From NCBI RefSeq assembly GCF_024396695.1, contig NZ_CP094359.1, positions 1,612,001 through 1,676,000 of the forward strand: a DNA stretch of 64,000 nt, written 5' to 3'. The position numbers were made by a program, and so were the translations under genes. This document shows positions 43,308 through 51,276 of the stretch, in pieces. This stretch comes from Acidithiobacillus sp. YTS05. GTDB taxonomy: Bacteria; Pseudomonadota; Gammaproteobacteria; Acidithiobacillales; Acidithiobacillaceae. Positions within the stretch are counted from its first letter, which is position 1. Every line of letters starts with the position of its first letter. The notes under the pieces are model-generated. The model saw nothing but the letters and a program-made list of their open reading frames with translations, made no database searches and was not told the DNA's origin.

Positions 43308-45542
43308 TCAAGCGCGCCGACGACGGCGCCCCGCTCCTTCCTCGCCCTCAGCCAGCACACGCTCGAACTCGATCTTGCGCTCGTCCAGATTCACCTGCAC
43401 CAGGCGCACGCGCAGCTCCTCCCCCAGCTGAAAGACTTCTCCGCTGCGTTCGCCGACGATGCGATAATGTTTGGCATCGAAATGGTAGTAGTCGGCACCC
43501 AGGGTACTGATGTGTACCAGCCCCTCCACGTAGGCCTCCCGCAACGCAACAAAGAGGCCAAAGCCCGTGACGCCGGTGATGATGGCCGAATATTCATTGC
43601 CAACTTTATCGAGCATGAATTCGCATTTGAGCCATTGCACGGCCTCGCGGGAGGCCTCGTCGGCACGGCGCTCGGTCATCGAGCAGTGCTGTCCCAGCTC
43701 TTTCAGCTCCGCCAGCGCAGGGGTTCGGACCGGGCGTCCAGCCGCTGCGGCATCCAGCATTTCCTGAATGCCGCGATGGATCAGCAGGTCGGGATAGCGG
43801 CGAATGGGCGAGGTAAAGTGCGTATAGGCGGGATAGGCCAGACCAAAATGCAGGCTGGTATCCACGGTATAGAACGCCTGCGACAGACTGCGCAGGATGA
43901 TGGTCTGGATCAGGGTGGCATCGGCACGCTCGCGGGTGGCCTCGATGATCTGCGCCAGATCCGCACTGCGTGGACGTACCGGCAGGCGTACCGGGACGCC
44001 CAACTCGCCCAGAAAGCGGCGCAGATCTTCGATCTTGTCGGCATTTGGTTCTGGATGTACCCGATACAGCATGGGAAATTGATGAATGCGGAAATACTGC
44101 GCCGCACAGACGTTGGCGGCGAGCATACACTCTTCGATCATGCGATGCGCGACGTTACGCTGTAACGGTACGATGGCCTCGATCCGCCCCTGCTCATTGT
44201 AGAGAATCCGGCTCTCCTGACTGTCGAACTCGATGGTACCACGTTCTTCCCGTGCCTTTGCCAACGCAGTATAGAGCGCGTGCAAGGTCTGCAGATGGGG
44301 AAGCAGGGCGGCATCTGCCCCTTCGGCGGGCATCTCGCCAGCCAGGAGCTGCGCCACTTCATCGTAGGTAAAGCGCCGCTGGGAGCGCATCACCGCACGC
44401 GCAAAGCGAAAACGCTGCACCTCTCCATTGTCGGCGATTTCCATCTCACAGAGCATGCACAGGCGATCTACCTGCGGGTTTAGGGAACACAGGCCATTGG
44501 AGAGCACTTCGGGGAGCATGGGAATGACGCGGCGCGGGAAATAGACCGAATTGCCCCGCCGCCGCGCCTCCTGGTCGAGAGCCGACCCCGGTTGTACATA
44601 ACTCGCCACATCGGCAATGGCCACAAAGAGGCGGAATCCGCTCTCCCCCATCCGCTCCGCGTACACGGCGTCGTCAAAATCTTTGGCGTCAGCCCCATCG
44701 ATCGTCACCAGCGGCAGGTCGCGCACGTCGTAGCGCCCCTGCTTCTTTTCTTCCGGGACCTCCGGCGCAATGGTGGCGGCCTCCTGCTCGACTGCCACTG
44801 GCCACTGGAACGGTAGACCGTAGCTGCGCACCGCGATCTCGACCTCCATACCCGGGGCCATATGTTCGCCAAGGATCTCAACGATGCGTCCCTCGGGGAG
44901 ATTGCGCCCGTCGGGATAGGTTTCAATCTGCAGCACAACAATCTGGCCATGCACCGGCGCCAGCTCTCCGGCGCCGGTTACCACGAATTCCTGGCTGAGC
45001 CGGCGGTCTTCCGGCAGCACGTAACGGCTTTCTCCCTCCGCATGGTAGCGTCCCACCACCTGGGTCAGGGCATGTTCGAGTACGCGCACGACGGCACCCT
45101 CGAGGCGCCCGCGCCGATCCTCACCAATCACCCGACCGAGAATAAGATCACCATGGAACACCTTGCGCATCTCCCGGGGGGAGAGAAACAGATCCTTGCC
45201 GCCATCGTCGCGCGAGAGAAACCCGAAGCCATCGGGGTGGGCGATCACGGACCCGCGGATCAGCTCCATCGCTTCCGCGAGCCCATAGGCCCCACGCCGG
45301 TTGCGCAGTACCTGGCCATCACGCTCCATGGCGCGCAGGCGCCGCCGTAGCGCCTCCTGATCCTCCTCCGCAACCTCCAGGTCTTCGATGAGATCTTCCA
45401 ATCGGGCGGGATGCCCCAATCCCTCCAGGTAACTCAGAATAAACTCGCGACTGACGATGGGACGCTCATATTTTTCTTTTTCCCGCTCGTACATGGGATC
45501 CCGATCTGGCAGGGACAGGCTGGGCGACTCTTGCTCCGGCAT
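43308..45542 (-). CDS. rnr: Ribonuclease R
   Basis: A 744-aa 3'-5' exoribonuclease of the RNB family. Domains in order: a winged-helix N-terminus (REFILSYLEGLGHPARLEDLIEDL), cold-shock domains (GSVIAHPDGFGFLSRDDGGKDLFLS), the RNB core with DLPLVTIDGADAKDFDDAVYAE (catalytic aspartates) and HFTSPIRRYPDLLIHRGI, and an S1 domain near 640-725 with a basic end. Start taken at ATG 45542 with AAGGAG upstream. It degrades structured RNA and takes part in quality control. Confidence 0.96.
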   Translation of the reverse strand: MPEQESPSLSLPDRDPMYEREKEKYERPIVSREFILSYLEGLGHPARLEDLIEDLEVAEEDQEALRRRLRAMERDGQVLRNRRGAYGLAEAMELIRGSVIAHPDGFGFLSRDDGGKDLFLSPREMRKVFHGDLILGRVIGEDRRGRLEGAVVRVLEHALTQVVGRYHAEGESRYVLPEDRRLSQEFVVTGAGELAPVHGQIVVLQIETYPDGRNLPEGRIVEILGEHMAPGMEVEIAVRSYGLPFQWPVAVEQEAATIAPEVPEEKKQGRYDVRDLPLVTIDGADAKDFDDAVYAERMGESGFRLFVAIADVASYVQPGSALDQEARRRGNSVYFPRRVIPMLPEVLSNGLCSLNPQVDRLCMLCEMEIADNGEVQRFRFARAVMRSQRRFTYDEVAQLLAGEMPAEGADAALLPHLQTLHALYTALAKAREERGTIEFDSQESRILYNEQGRIEAIVPLQRNVAHRMIEECMLAANVCAAQYFRIHQFPMLYRVHPEPNADKIEDLRRFLGELGVPVRLPVRPRSADLAQIIEATRERADATLIQTIILRSLSQAFYTVDTSLHFGLAYPAYTHFTSPIRRYPDLLIHRGIQEMLDAAAAGRPVRTPALAELKELGQHCSMTERRADEASREAVQWLKCEFMLDKVGNEYSAIITGVTGFGLFVALREAYVEGLVHISTLGADYYHFDAKHYRIVGERSGEVFQLGEELRVRLVQVNLDERKIEFERVLAEGEEGAGRRRRRA

Positions 45543-45580
45543 TGACAAAAACTCCTTGTTGGTAGATGATGCGCGCTATT

Positions 45581-45667
45581 GCCGAGGTGGCGGAATTGGT
45601 AGACGCGCTAGGTTCAGGTCCTAGTGAGCGAAAGCTTGTGCTGGTTCGAATCCAGTCCTCGGTACCA
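45581..45667 (+). tRNA. tRNA-Leu (CAG)
   Basis: An 87-nt class II tRNA with a variable arm (GTGAGCGAAAGCTTGTG region). Acceptor GCCGAGG pairs with CCTCGGT; anticodon stem CTAGG/CCTAG around TTCAGGT gives anticodon CAG; CCA is encoded at the end. It starts 39 bases from the divergent rnr. Confidence 0.97.
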
Positions 45668-45799
45668 CTCTCCTAGAATTTTTTTGGTCATTTCATTCAA
45701 TGTTTGCAAGCTGACTTGCCTTACTATCCCTGAAGGCGAGCCTTTTGTCCATGCGTCTGCAGGTTGCAGTCCGGGCAATCACCTACAAAGAAACCATCG

Positions 45800-46312
45800 A
45801 TGAATCCGGAAATTTTAGTACTTTTTACGGTAGGAACCAGCGCCTCGGGCAAATCAACCTGGGCACAGGATCTTGGCAAGCGCTTTCCCCATCTGCAAAT
45901 CGCAATCCTCGAACGCGACCAACTGCGCCGCGAACAATATGGCAAGAGTCATGACACGGCATTCTCCTGGACGGACTGGGATGTTGGGCAAGAAAGCGAA
46001 ATTCAGAAGCAATGGGTGGAGCGGCTACATGATCTGTTGAGCGCAGATGTGCTGGTTCTGGCCGATACCCACATTGATCCCGAGCAGTTGACGCGTGAGG
46101 CAAGCCTTCTGTGCGAGATGGGAGTGCGCGAAATGGCATTGCAATATTTTCCCGCTCAGCCTTTGGTCGAACTGATTCGCAAAGACCAGAGCCGCTCTTA
46201 TCCGGTGGGGGCTGCAGTCTTGCGCGAGCAGATCCAGCGGCTTCAGCCTCAAGATGCCTACTGGCAAGCGTTGGAGGCGGCAGAAACCAGCTGTGCTAAG
46301 CTGAAGGCGTAA
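45800..46312 (+). CDS. P-loop kinase resembling the T4 polynucleotide kinase domain
   Basis: 170 aa from ATG 45800. Walker A VGTSASGKSTWAQDLGKRFP is at residues 11-30, followed by ERDQLRREQYG, as in the 5'-kinase domain of T4 PseT/Pnk and related AAA_33 kinases; ADVLVLADTHIDPEQLTRE and a late Arg-rich lid (IRKDQSRSYPVGAAVLREQIQRL) fit. No phosphatase or ligase domain is attached. It follows tRNA-Leu. Substrate is unknown: RNA/DNA 5' ends or a small metabolite are possible. Confidence 0.75.
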   Translation: MNPEILVLFTVGTSASGKSTWAQDLGKRFPHLQIAILERDQLRREQYGKSHDTAFSWTDWDVGQESEIQKQWVERLHDLLSADVLVLADTHIDPEQLTREASLLCEMGVREMALQYFPAQPLVELIRKDQSRSYPVGAAVLREQIQRLQPQDAYWQALEAAETSCAKLKA

Positions 46313-46334
46313 ATCATCGCCAGCGGAGTCCAGT

Positions 46335-46892
46335 ATGAACCTCAGACCACCAGACCTCTCCACGATCATCGAGGCAGAGCAGAAACGCCTGGGAAAATTT
46401 GCCCGCCCAGTCGCCGTCCTTCTCATCGTGGTGGGCATCATTGGCCTCATTAGCCCGGTATTTCTCTCCACCCTTACCGTTGGGCTTGTCGCCGCCATCC
46501 TGATTCTGGGCGGAGTGTTCTGGTCCGTACACCTCTACGGCGATAGTCAGCGGCATTTCTCCGACTGGCTACGGCCCCTGCTCCTACTCATCACCGGTCT
46601 CATCATCGTCTGGGAACCGGCCGCGGGGATTGCCAGCCTCGGCCTGCTGTTCATTCTCTATTTTCTGTTGGATGCCTACCGGAATTTTACCGCGCATCAA
46701 CGCTCCGGGGGGCTAGGCCGCCCTTGGTTCATCTTCAGTGGCATCGTCGATGTCTTGATCGCCCTGTTGTTTCTCCTCACCTGGCCCCGAGGCTCGCTGG
46801 TTTTGGTGGGCATTTTTGTGGGCATCAACCTGATCTTCGATGGCATTGCCTTGCTGCTGCTCGGTCGGCTCCTGAAAGGAAACGGCGGATAA
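46335..46892 (+). CDS. HdeD-family acid-resistance membrane protein
   Basis: 185 aa with six hydrophobic helices in three pairs (VAVLLIVVGIIGLISPVFLS, LVAAILILGGVFWSVHLYG, PLLLLITGLIIVWEPAAGIASLGLLFILYFLLDAYR, IFSGIVDVLIALLFLLTWP, LVLVGIFVGINLIFDGIALLLLG), the DUF308/HdeD pattern. In E. coli, HdeD is linked to acid resistance at high cell density, which suits an acidophile. It lies 22 bases downstream of the kinase gene. Confidence 0.9.
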   Translation: MNLRPPDLSTIIEAEQKRLGKFARPVAVLLIVVGIIGLISPVFLSTLTVGLVAAILILGGVFWSVHLYGDSQRHFSDWLRPLLLLITGLIIVWEPAAGIASLGLLFILYFLLDAYRNFTAHQRSGGLGRPWFIFSGIVDVLIALLFLLTWPRGSLVLVGIFVGINLIFDGIALLLLGRLLKGNGG

Positions 46893-46903
46893 ACACGGTG
46901 CTC

Positions 46904-47194
46904 CTATCTGGAGCGAGCGGAATGATCCTGCTCCAAGCGATACACCCACGCCAATAATTCCGCCACCGCTTGGTATAATTTTGGTGGAATCTGTTGATCC
47001 AGATCCAATTGCATCAATAAGCTGACCAATTCCTGCGAGTGGTGCACATAGATCCCTGCAGATTCTGCGGCGGCGATGATCTGCTCGGCAATCAGTCCTT
47101 GCCCCTTGGCCACCAGGGTCGGCGCCGCATCACCGGTCTGATAGCGGAGCGCTGCGGCAGCTTTTTTGCGCTTTGGGTCGATCGTTTCAGCCAT
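46904..47194 (-). CDS. Stand-alone FlhB C-terminal-like protein (FhlB type)
   Basis: 96 aa: KRKKAAAALRYQTGDAAPTLVAKGQGLIAEQIIAAAESAGIYVHHSQELVSLLMQLDLDQQIPPKLYQAVAELLAWVYRL. It matches the cytoplasmic C-terminal domain of FlhB/YscU after the cleavage site, without the membrane part and without NPTH. Such proteins can substitute for FlhB-C in substrate switching. It overlaps the fliK-like gene by 8 bases, which supports a role in hook-length switching. Confidence 0.85.
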   Translation of the reverse strand: MAETIDPKRKKAAAALRYQTGDAAPTLVAKGQGLIAEQIIAAAESAGIYVHHSQELVSLLMQLDLDQQIPPKLYQAVAELLAWVYRLEQDHSARSR

Positions 47195-48245
47195 TTTCCG
47201 CTTCGAGGCGGATATTTGCCTGCAATCCCAGCAGTTCCAGCGCCGAGCGCAATTCTTCGAGTTTGGCGTGTAGACTCTTCAGAATCTGTGATGACACTTG
47301 CATCCGTAAGCTCAGCTTGTCGCCCCGCAGGCGCATGCGTGCGTCAAGGTGCCCCAAGGAGGGAAGATCCATTTCCAGCCGGCTCTCCCAAGAGCTCCGC
47401 TCTTCCACGGCAAGCGCTTTGCCATCCTGGGCATCCTCGTGGCGACGGCGTACCGTCCAAATAGCGTTTTGCCCCGGCCACACCGCCACGTTCCAGAGCA
47501 ATTGCTGCTGCATCAGCACCTGCCCCTGCTGCTGCAGCACGGTATGCAGCGCCGCTGGCACGGTAAAGGCAGAAGAACCCTGGGCCGCCACTTGCGCGTA
47601 GACCCCCAGCGCCTGTTGCGCCTGCGCCAAACGAAACGGGGCAGGACTGAGCGAGGACAAGGCTTCGGCCCCACCGTTCGCCATATCGCTATGGAGCAAT
47701 GGGCTCAATTTTCCCTGCGGCTCCTGGAGCAAGCGTTGCGAAGGATAATTTCCCTGCGCCCAGGCTTGCAGATGACTTTCATAAAACATTCCGCTGCTCT
47801 CCACGCCGCTCTGCAGAGAAGCGGCGAGAGACGAAGCCAGGATTTGTCCGCCAGAATTGACGCCGCCCAAGGCGAGGGTTGCTGGGGCGGATGCCGGCGC
47901 CGCCGCGAACAGCGTTCGGAGAAGAGGCGATAGACTGGTTGCCGCGGAGGAAGATGCGCCCTGGGGCTGCAGCAGGAGAAACTTGGCTTCCTCCTGTCCA
48001 CCCAGGTACACCAGGGAGAGCTCCCGCAGTGCCGTTGGCCAGCGTTGCGGGAGCTGCATCAGAAAATCCTGGCCACGAATGCGAACCAGACTCAACTCAC
48101 CAGATTGACCAATGATTTGCCCGGTCAACAGGGTACCGGCTGCAGTATGCGCCGAAAAGCCTCGATCCGCACTACCGCCGTCCGGCAGGGCGCGGCCCTG
48201 CACGGGACGCAGGGCATTCAGAACTCGGGGCAGATCAGCGGACAT
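47187..48245 (-). CDS. Flagellar hook-length control protein FliK-like
   Basis: 352 aa from ATG 48245 (GAGGGG upstream). The N-terminal two-thirds are low-complexity, Ala/Gln/Ser-rich and unstructured, as in FliK rulers; the C-terminal 80 residues (ESRLEMDLPSLGHLDARMRLRGDKLSLRMQVSSQILKSLHAKLEELRSALELLGLQANIRLEAENG) match the Flg_hook domain that contacts FlhB. The FlhB-like gene follows, overlapping. Confidence 0.85.
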   Translation of the reverse strand: MSADLPRVLNALRPVQGRALPDGGSADRGFSAHTAAGTLLTGQIIGQSGELSLVRIRGQDFLMQLPQRWPTALRELSLVYLGGQEEAKFLLLQPQGASSSAATSLSPLLRTLFAAAPASAPATLALGGVNSGGQILASSLAASLQSGVESSGMFYESHLQAWAQGNYPSQRLLQEPQGKLSPLLHSDMANGGAEALSSLSPAPFRLAQAQQALGVYAQVAAQGSSAFTVPAALHTVLQQQGQVLMQQQLLWNVAVWPGQNAIWTVRRRHEDAQDGKALAVEERSSWESRLEMDLPSLGHLDARMRLRGDKLSLRMQVSSQILKSLHAKLEELRSALELLGLQANIRLEAENG

Positions 48246-48268
48246 TGACACCCCTCATGGTCACCCGC

Positions 48269-49078
48269 TCAACCCCGCCACCAGCGACGTAGCTTGCGCC
48301 CCAGACCCGCCGGTTGCTCAGCGGTTCCGCTGGCTCTCCCACCACCGAGACCAATGCCCAGGGCCTTGAGAATTTCGCGATCGCGGCTTTGAACATATTG
48401 CGCGATGCCTTCTCGGATCGCGGCGGACATGTCTTGAAACTCCAGACCAATCACCAGGGCATCGCCACGCTGACTGTGCAGATCAGTAAAGCGGGCGATC
48501 GCTGACAGCGATAGCTCATTGCCGCCGCGCAGCTGAAAGCGGACGTCAGGAAAGTGCTCTCCTGCCTGCACGGGAAAATCTCGCGGCGCCGGTCGAAACA
48601 GGGCACGCATACCGCCCACACTGATGTCCTGCATTGTGCCCAAAAACGTTTCAGCTCCTTGGCGGGAGATCATTACCTGATCGGGATCGCCGACTGCCGG
48701 CGGCACCCGATAGAGCTGCCGCCGCTGCATCTGATAGAGGGCCTCGGGAAAATCCAGGACCAGTTCCTCCGGGCTTCGTTCGCGCAGATTTGAACGAAAG
48801 CCGGTGATCACGCCATCAATACGCGCCAGCAGCACTACCGGGGTCCCCGACTGAATTTGCGTCGGCAGGTCGAGAGGAAGATCCAATACCAGGCTGCCAG
48901 AGTCGGCATTGGGAAGCAGCATGGAGGTGTAACTACGATCACGCTCTGCAAAGAATAGGGTACAGAAAAGGTGTTCACGGGTAATGCGCTCGATTATCTG
49001 TAGCGCCTTGCTTCCCGCCCCAATCTGGTACTCTTCGCTGAACAGCTTGTGCTGCAGATTCTCGAGACTCTCCGACAC
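48269..49078 (-). CDS. YcgR-type flagellar brake, PilZ domain
   Basis: 269 aa from GTG 49078. The YcgR_N domain (FCTLFFAERDRSYTSMLLPNADSGSLVLDLP) precedes PilZ with RRQLYRVPP (RxxxR) and MQDISVGGMRAL (D/NxSxxG intact), so it should bind c-di-GMP. The basic Gly-rich end (LGRKLRRWWRG) is extra. It leads the minus-strand fliK/flhB-like group and would slow the motor when c-di-GMP rises. Confidence 0.92.
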   Translation of the reverse strand: MSESLENLQHKLFSEEYQIGAGSKALQIIERITREHLFCTLFFAERDRSYTSMLLPNADSGSLVLDLPLDLPTQIQSGTPVVLLARIDGVITGFRSNLRERSPEELVLDFPEALYQMQRRQLYRVPPAVGDPDQVMISRQGAETFLGTMQDISVGGMRALFRPAPRDFPVQAGEHFPDVRFQLRGGNELSLSAIARFTDLHSQRGDALVIGLEFQDMSAAIREGIAQYVQSRDREILKALGIGLGGGRASGTAEQPAGLGRKLRRWWRG

Positions 49079-49135
49079 CCCGCTCCCCTCCCCCTCTACG
49101 GATGAACGGCTACTTTCTGCAAATTTCCGTGACGA

Positions 49136-50614
49136 TCATCCAATTGCCTGTTGTAGATTACTTTGATAGATCTTTACCTTTCCCTGATCGCGCAGGGCCT
49201 GCAGGTAGGCTCGACTCAGCAGTCGCAGCCGTTGCTCCGCCAGGGACTTCTGAATTTCATCACGCACCGAGGGATTGAGCAAATCGGGACTGGGCAGGAC
49301 CACCCCGGCAACCGCGTACAAGGTGCTTGCAGAGGTATCTTCCAGCGATCCCACAGTGACCTTGCCGCTGGCAGGGGCCGCTGCCAGGAATATTTTCTGG
49401 AGCAACGGCGATAACAGGCCATGCGCTTCCCGGCGGGAGATTTCGGGATAATGCACGAGCTCTGCGGAATATTCCTTTTGCCAGGAAGCAATACTCTGCT
49501 CCTTGCGTGCCGTTGCCAGCAATTGCTTGGCTTCTACCAGACGCATCTTGGCCGCCTGCTGCTGGAGCACTGCACTGCGGACTTGCGTTTCCACTGCCTG
49601 CAGGCTCCGTGTCTGGGCAGGCTGGTAATGCATCAGGTGCAATGCCAGCAAATCGCCGTTGGCAAGTCGCAAGGCGCTGCTGTTCTTGCCGGCGCGCACC
49701 GCCGCACTGAAGGCCAGCTTGACGGCTGCCGGTTCAGCGAATACTCCGGTACCAGCTTTTCCCTCCTCGAGAAGGCCGCTCTGCTCTGGCGTCAGATGGT
49801 ACTGCTTGGCCACGGCCTGGAGATTTGGGCTACTGAATAAGAGATTTTTAAAGTTGTCGATCTGTGCTTCGAACTGCAGCTCGTCGGCAAAGTCCTTCTT
49901 CCCCAGAACGAGGTACTGTACCTGCATTTGCGCGGGCTGCTGGAATTCTGCCTTATGGGCCTGGTAATACTGGTCGATCTCTGCGGCACTGGGATGCACC
50001 TGGGCAATGAATTGCGCATTATGCAGGGTCAATACGGAGACATCGCGGTATTCCTGGGACCACTGCCAGACTTGTTGCGCCTCCTGGGGCGAGGCACTGG
50101 CGAGGATCTGGGGCAGGGCCTGTAATTGCTCCAGCAGCATCCCCTGGCGCAATTGAGCCTCGAACTGCGCGGGAGTCAGACCATTTTCTTTGAGGAGTTG
50201 ATCATAACGGGTTCGGGAAAACTTCCCGTTTTCTGCAAAAACCGGCATGGCAACGATCTTTGCGCTCAGGGCGCTATCCGGTACCTGCAGATGCAGTTTG
50301 CTCGCCTGGTGCGCCAGCAGCAGATCGTCGATCATGCTATCGAGAACCTGCTGCGCGAAAGCTGGGGTCTTGGTCACTTTGCTAGCCGTGTCACTGCCAA
50401 AAACATGGGCGTACTGCTCTTTCGCCTGTTGCAGACGGTGTTGAAAGAGGCTACTGCTGATCTTTTCGCCGTCCACTTTGGCGACCACCTCGGTGGCATC
50501 GCCTTGGTTGAATAGGTAGCCGCTTACGCCCCAAAGGATAAAAGACAAACCAATGACGAGCATCCCGATTTTTGCCACCCAGGATTGGGCCAGACTGCGA
50601 AAGACATCAAGCAT
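49136..50614 (-). CDS. ppiD: PpiD/SurA-N-type periplasmic chaperone lacking the parvulin domain
   Basis: 492 aa anchored by a single N-terminal helix (AKIGMLVIGLSFILWGVSGYLF). A SurA_N_3 chaperone domain follows (VDGEKISSSLFQHRLQQAKEQYAHVFG ... MIDDLLLAHQASKLHLQVPDS). E. coli PpiD has 623 aa and a parvulin-like PPIase domain after the YYxxHxxEFxxPxQ helix. Here that helix (IDQYYQAHKAEFQQPAQMQVQYLVL) is followed directly by the region matching E. coli residues beyond the PPIase domain. It is the last gene downstream of hupB and the tRNAs. Confidence 0.85.
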   Translation of the reverse strand: MLDVFRSLAQSWVAKIGMLVIGLSFILWGVSGYLFNQGDATEVVAKVDGEKISSSLFQHRLQQAKEQYAHVFGSDTASKVTKTPAFAQQVLDSMIDDLLLAHQASKLHLQVPDSALSAKIVAMPVFAENGKFSRTRYDQLLKENGLTPAQFEAQLRQGMLLEQLQALPQILASASPQEAQQVWQWSQEYRDVSVLTLHNAQFIAQVHPSAAEIDQYYQAHKAEFQQPAQMQVQYLVLGKKDFADELQFEAQIDNFKNLLFSSPNLQAVAKQYHLTPEQSGLLEEGKAGTGVFAEPAAVKLAFSAAVRAGKNSSALRLANGDLLALHLMHYQPAQTRSLQAVETQVRSAVLQQQAAKMRLVEAKQLLATARKEQSIASWQKEYSAELVHYPEISRREAHGLLSPLLQKIFLAAAPASGKVTVGSLEDTSASTLYAVAGVVLPSPDLLNPSVRDEIQKSLAEQRLRLLSRAYLQALRDQGKVKIYQSNLQQAIG

Positions 50615-50657
50615 AGAAAAACCTCAAAGGTGTGGACTATCCGTAAGCACCGAGACA

Positions 50658-50687
50658 TAAAAAAAGGCGACCCCATCGGGATCGCCT
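50658..50687 (-). terminator. Rho-independent terminator after tRNA-Asp
   Basis: On the minus strand a hairpin (GGCGA/TCGCC stem, then CCC/GGG with one mismatch) is followed by about seven Ts. It ends the tRNA-Val/tRNA-Asp transcript before ppiD. Confidence 0.8.
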
Positions 50688-50693
50688 GCGTTG

Positions 50694-50770
50694 TGGCGGG
50701 GTGGACGGGGCTCGAACCCGCGACCTCCGGCGTGACAGGCCGGCATTCTGACCAACTGAACTACCACCCC
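50694..50770 (-). tRNA. tRNA-Asp (GTC)
   Basis: A 77-nt cloverleaf on the minus strand: acceptor GGGGTGG/CCACCCC, anticodon stem CCGGC/GCCGG around CTGTCAC (anticodon GTC), T arm with GGTTCGAGCC, and encoded CCA. Confidence 0.97.
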
Positions 50771-50780
50771 ACAAGGGCTT

Positions 50781-50856
50781 TGGTGGGCGGTGAGGGGCTC
50801 GAACCCCCGACATTCGGCGTGTAAAGCCGACGCTCTACCAACTGAGCTAACCGCCC
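50781..50856 (-). tRNA. tRNA-Val (TAC)
   Basis: A 76-nt cloverleaf on the minus strand: acceptor GGGCGGT/ACCGCCC, loop TTTACAC with anticodon TAC, T arm GGGGGTTCGAGCCCC, and encoded CCA. It sits 10 bases upstream of tRNA-Asp and 11 bases after hupB. Confidence 0.97.
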
Positions 50857-50867
50857 GACCAGAAGAC

Positions 50868-51140
50868 CTAGTTTACTGCATCCCGAAGCGCTTTTCCAGC
50901 CTTGAACTTGGGCGAGCGGCTGGCAGGGATCATGATCTCTGCTCCCGTGGCAGGGTTACGACCCTTGCGTGCCTCACGCTCAGCAACCACAAAGGAACCA
51001 AACCCGACCAAGGTTACCTGGTCACCGGCTTGCAGTGCCTCGGTAACGACCTTGATCGCTGCATCGAGAGTGCGGCTGGCTGCAGCGCGGGATACGTCGG
51101 CTTCTTCTGCAATTTTTTCGACCAATTCGGATTTGTTCAT
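50868..51140 (-). CDS. hupB: DNA-binding protein HU-beta
   Basis: 90-aa histone-like protein: [35 protein letters not shown], then [48 protein letters not shown], the complete HU fold with the DNA-bending arm RNPATG. GGGAAAT precedes the ATG. Conserved position downstream of lon; the two are separated by a terminator hairpin. Confidence 0.98.
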   Translation of the reverse strand: MNKSELVEKIAEEADVSRAAASRTLDAAIKVVTEALQAGDQVTLVGFGSFVVAEREARKGRNPATGAEIMIPASRSPKFKAGKALRDAVN

Positions 51141-51236
51141 ATTTCCCTGTCTCCTGAGTGTGTACTGTAAGGCTTGACGATTAAGGCCAGAGTTTTATAG
51201 CAGGACAAAAAAAGCGCTGTCAAGAACAGCCGCAAA

Positions 51237-51267
51237 AATAAACCGCCCCAGATTTATTCTGGGGCGG
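51237..51267 (-). terminator. Terminator downstream of lon
   Basis: Hairpin with 10-bp stem CCGCCCCAGA/TCTGGGGCGG (51243-51252, 51258-51267) around TTTAT, followed on the minus strand by TTTATTTTTG. It begins 10 bases after the lon stop. Confidence 0.85.
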
Positions 51268-51276
51268 CAATTAGTT

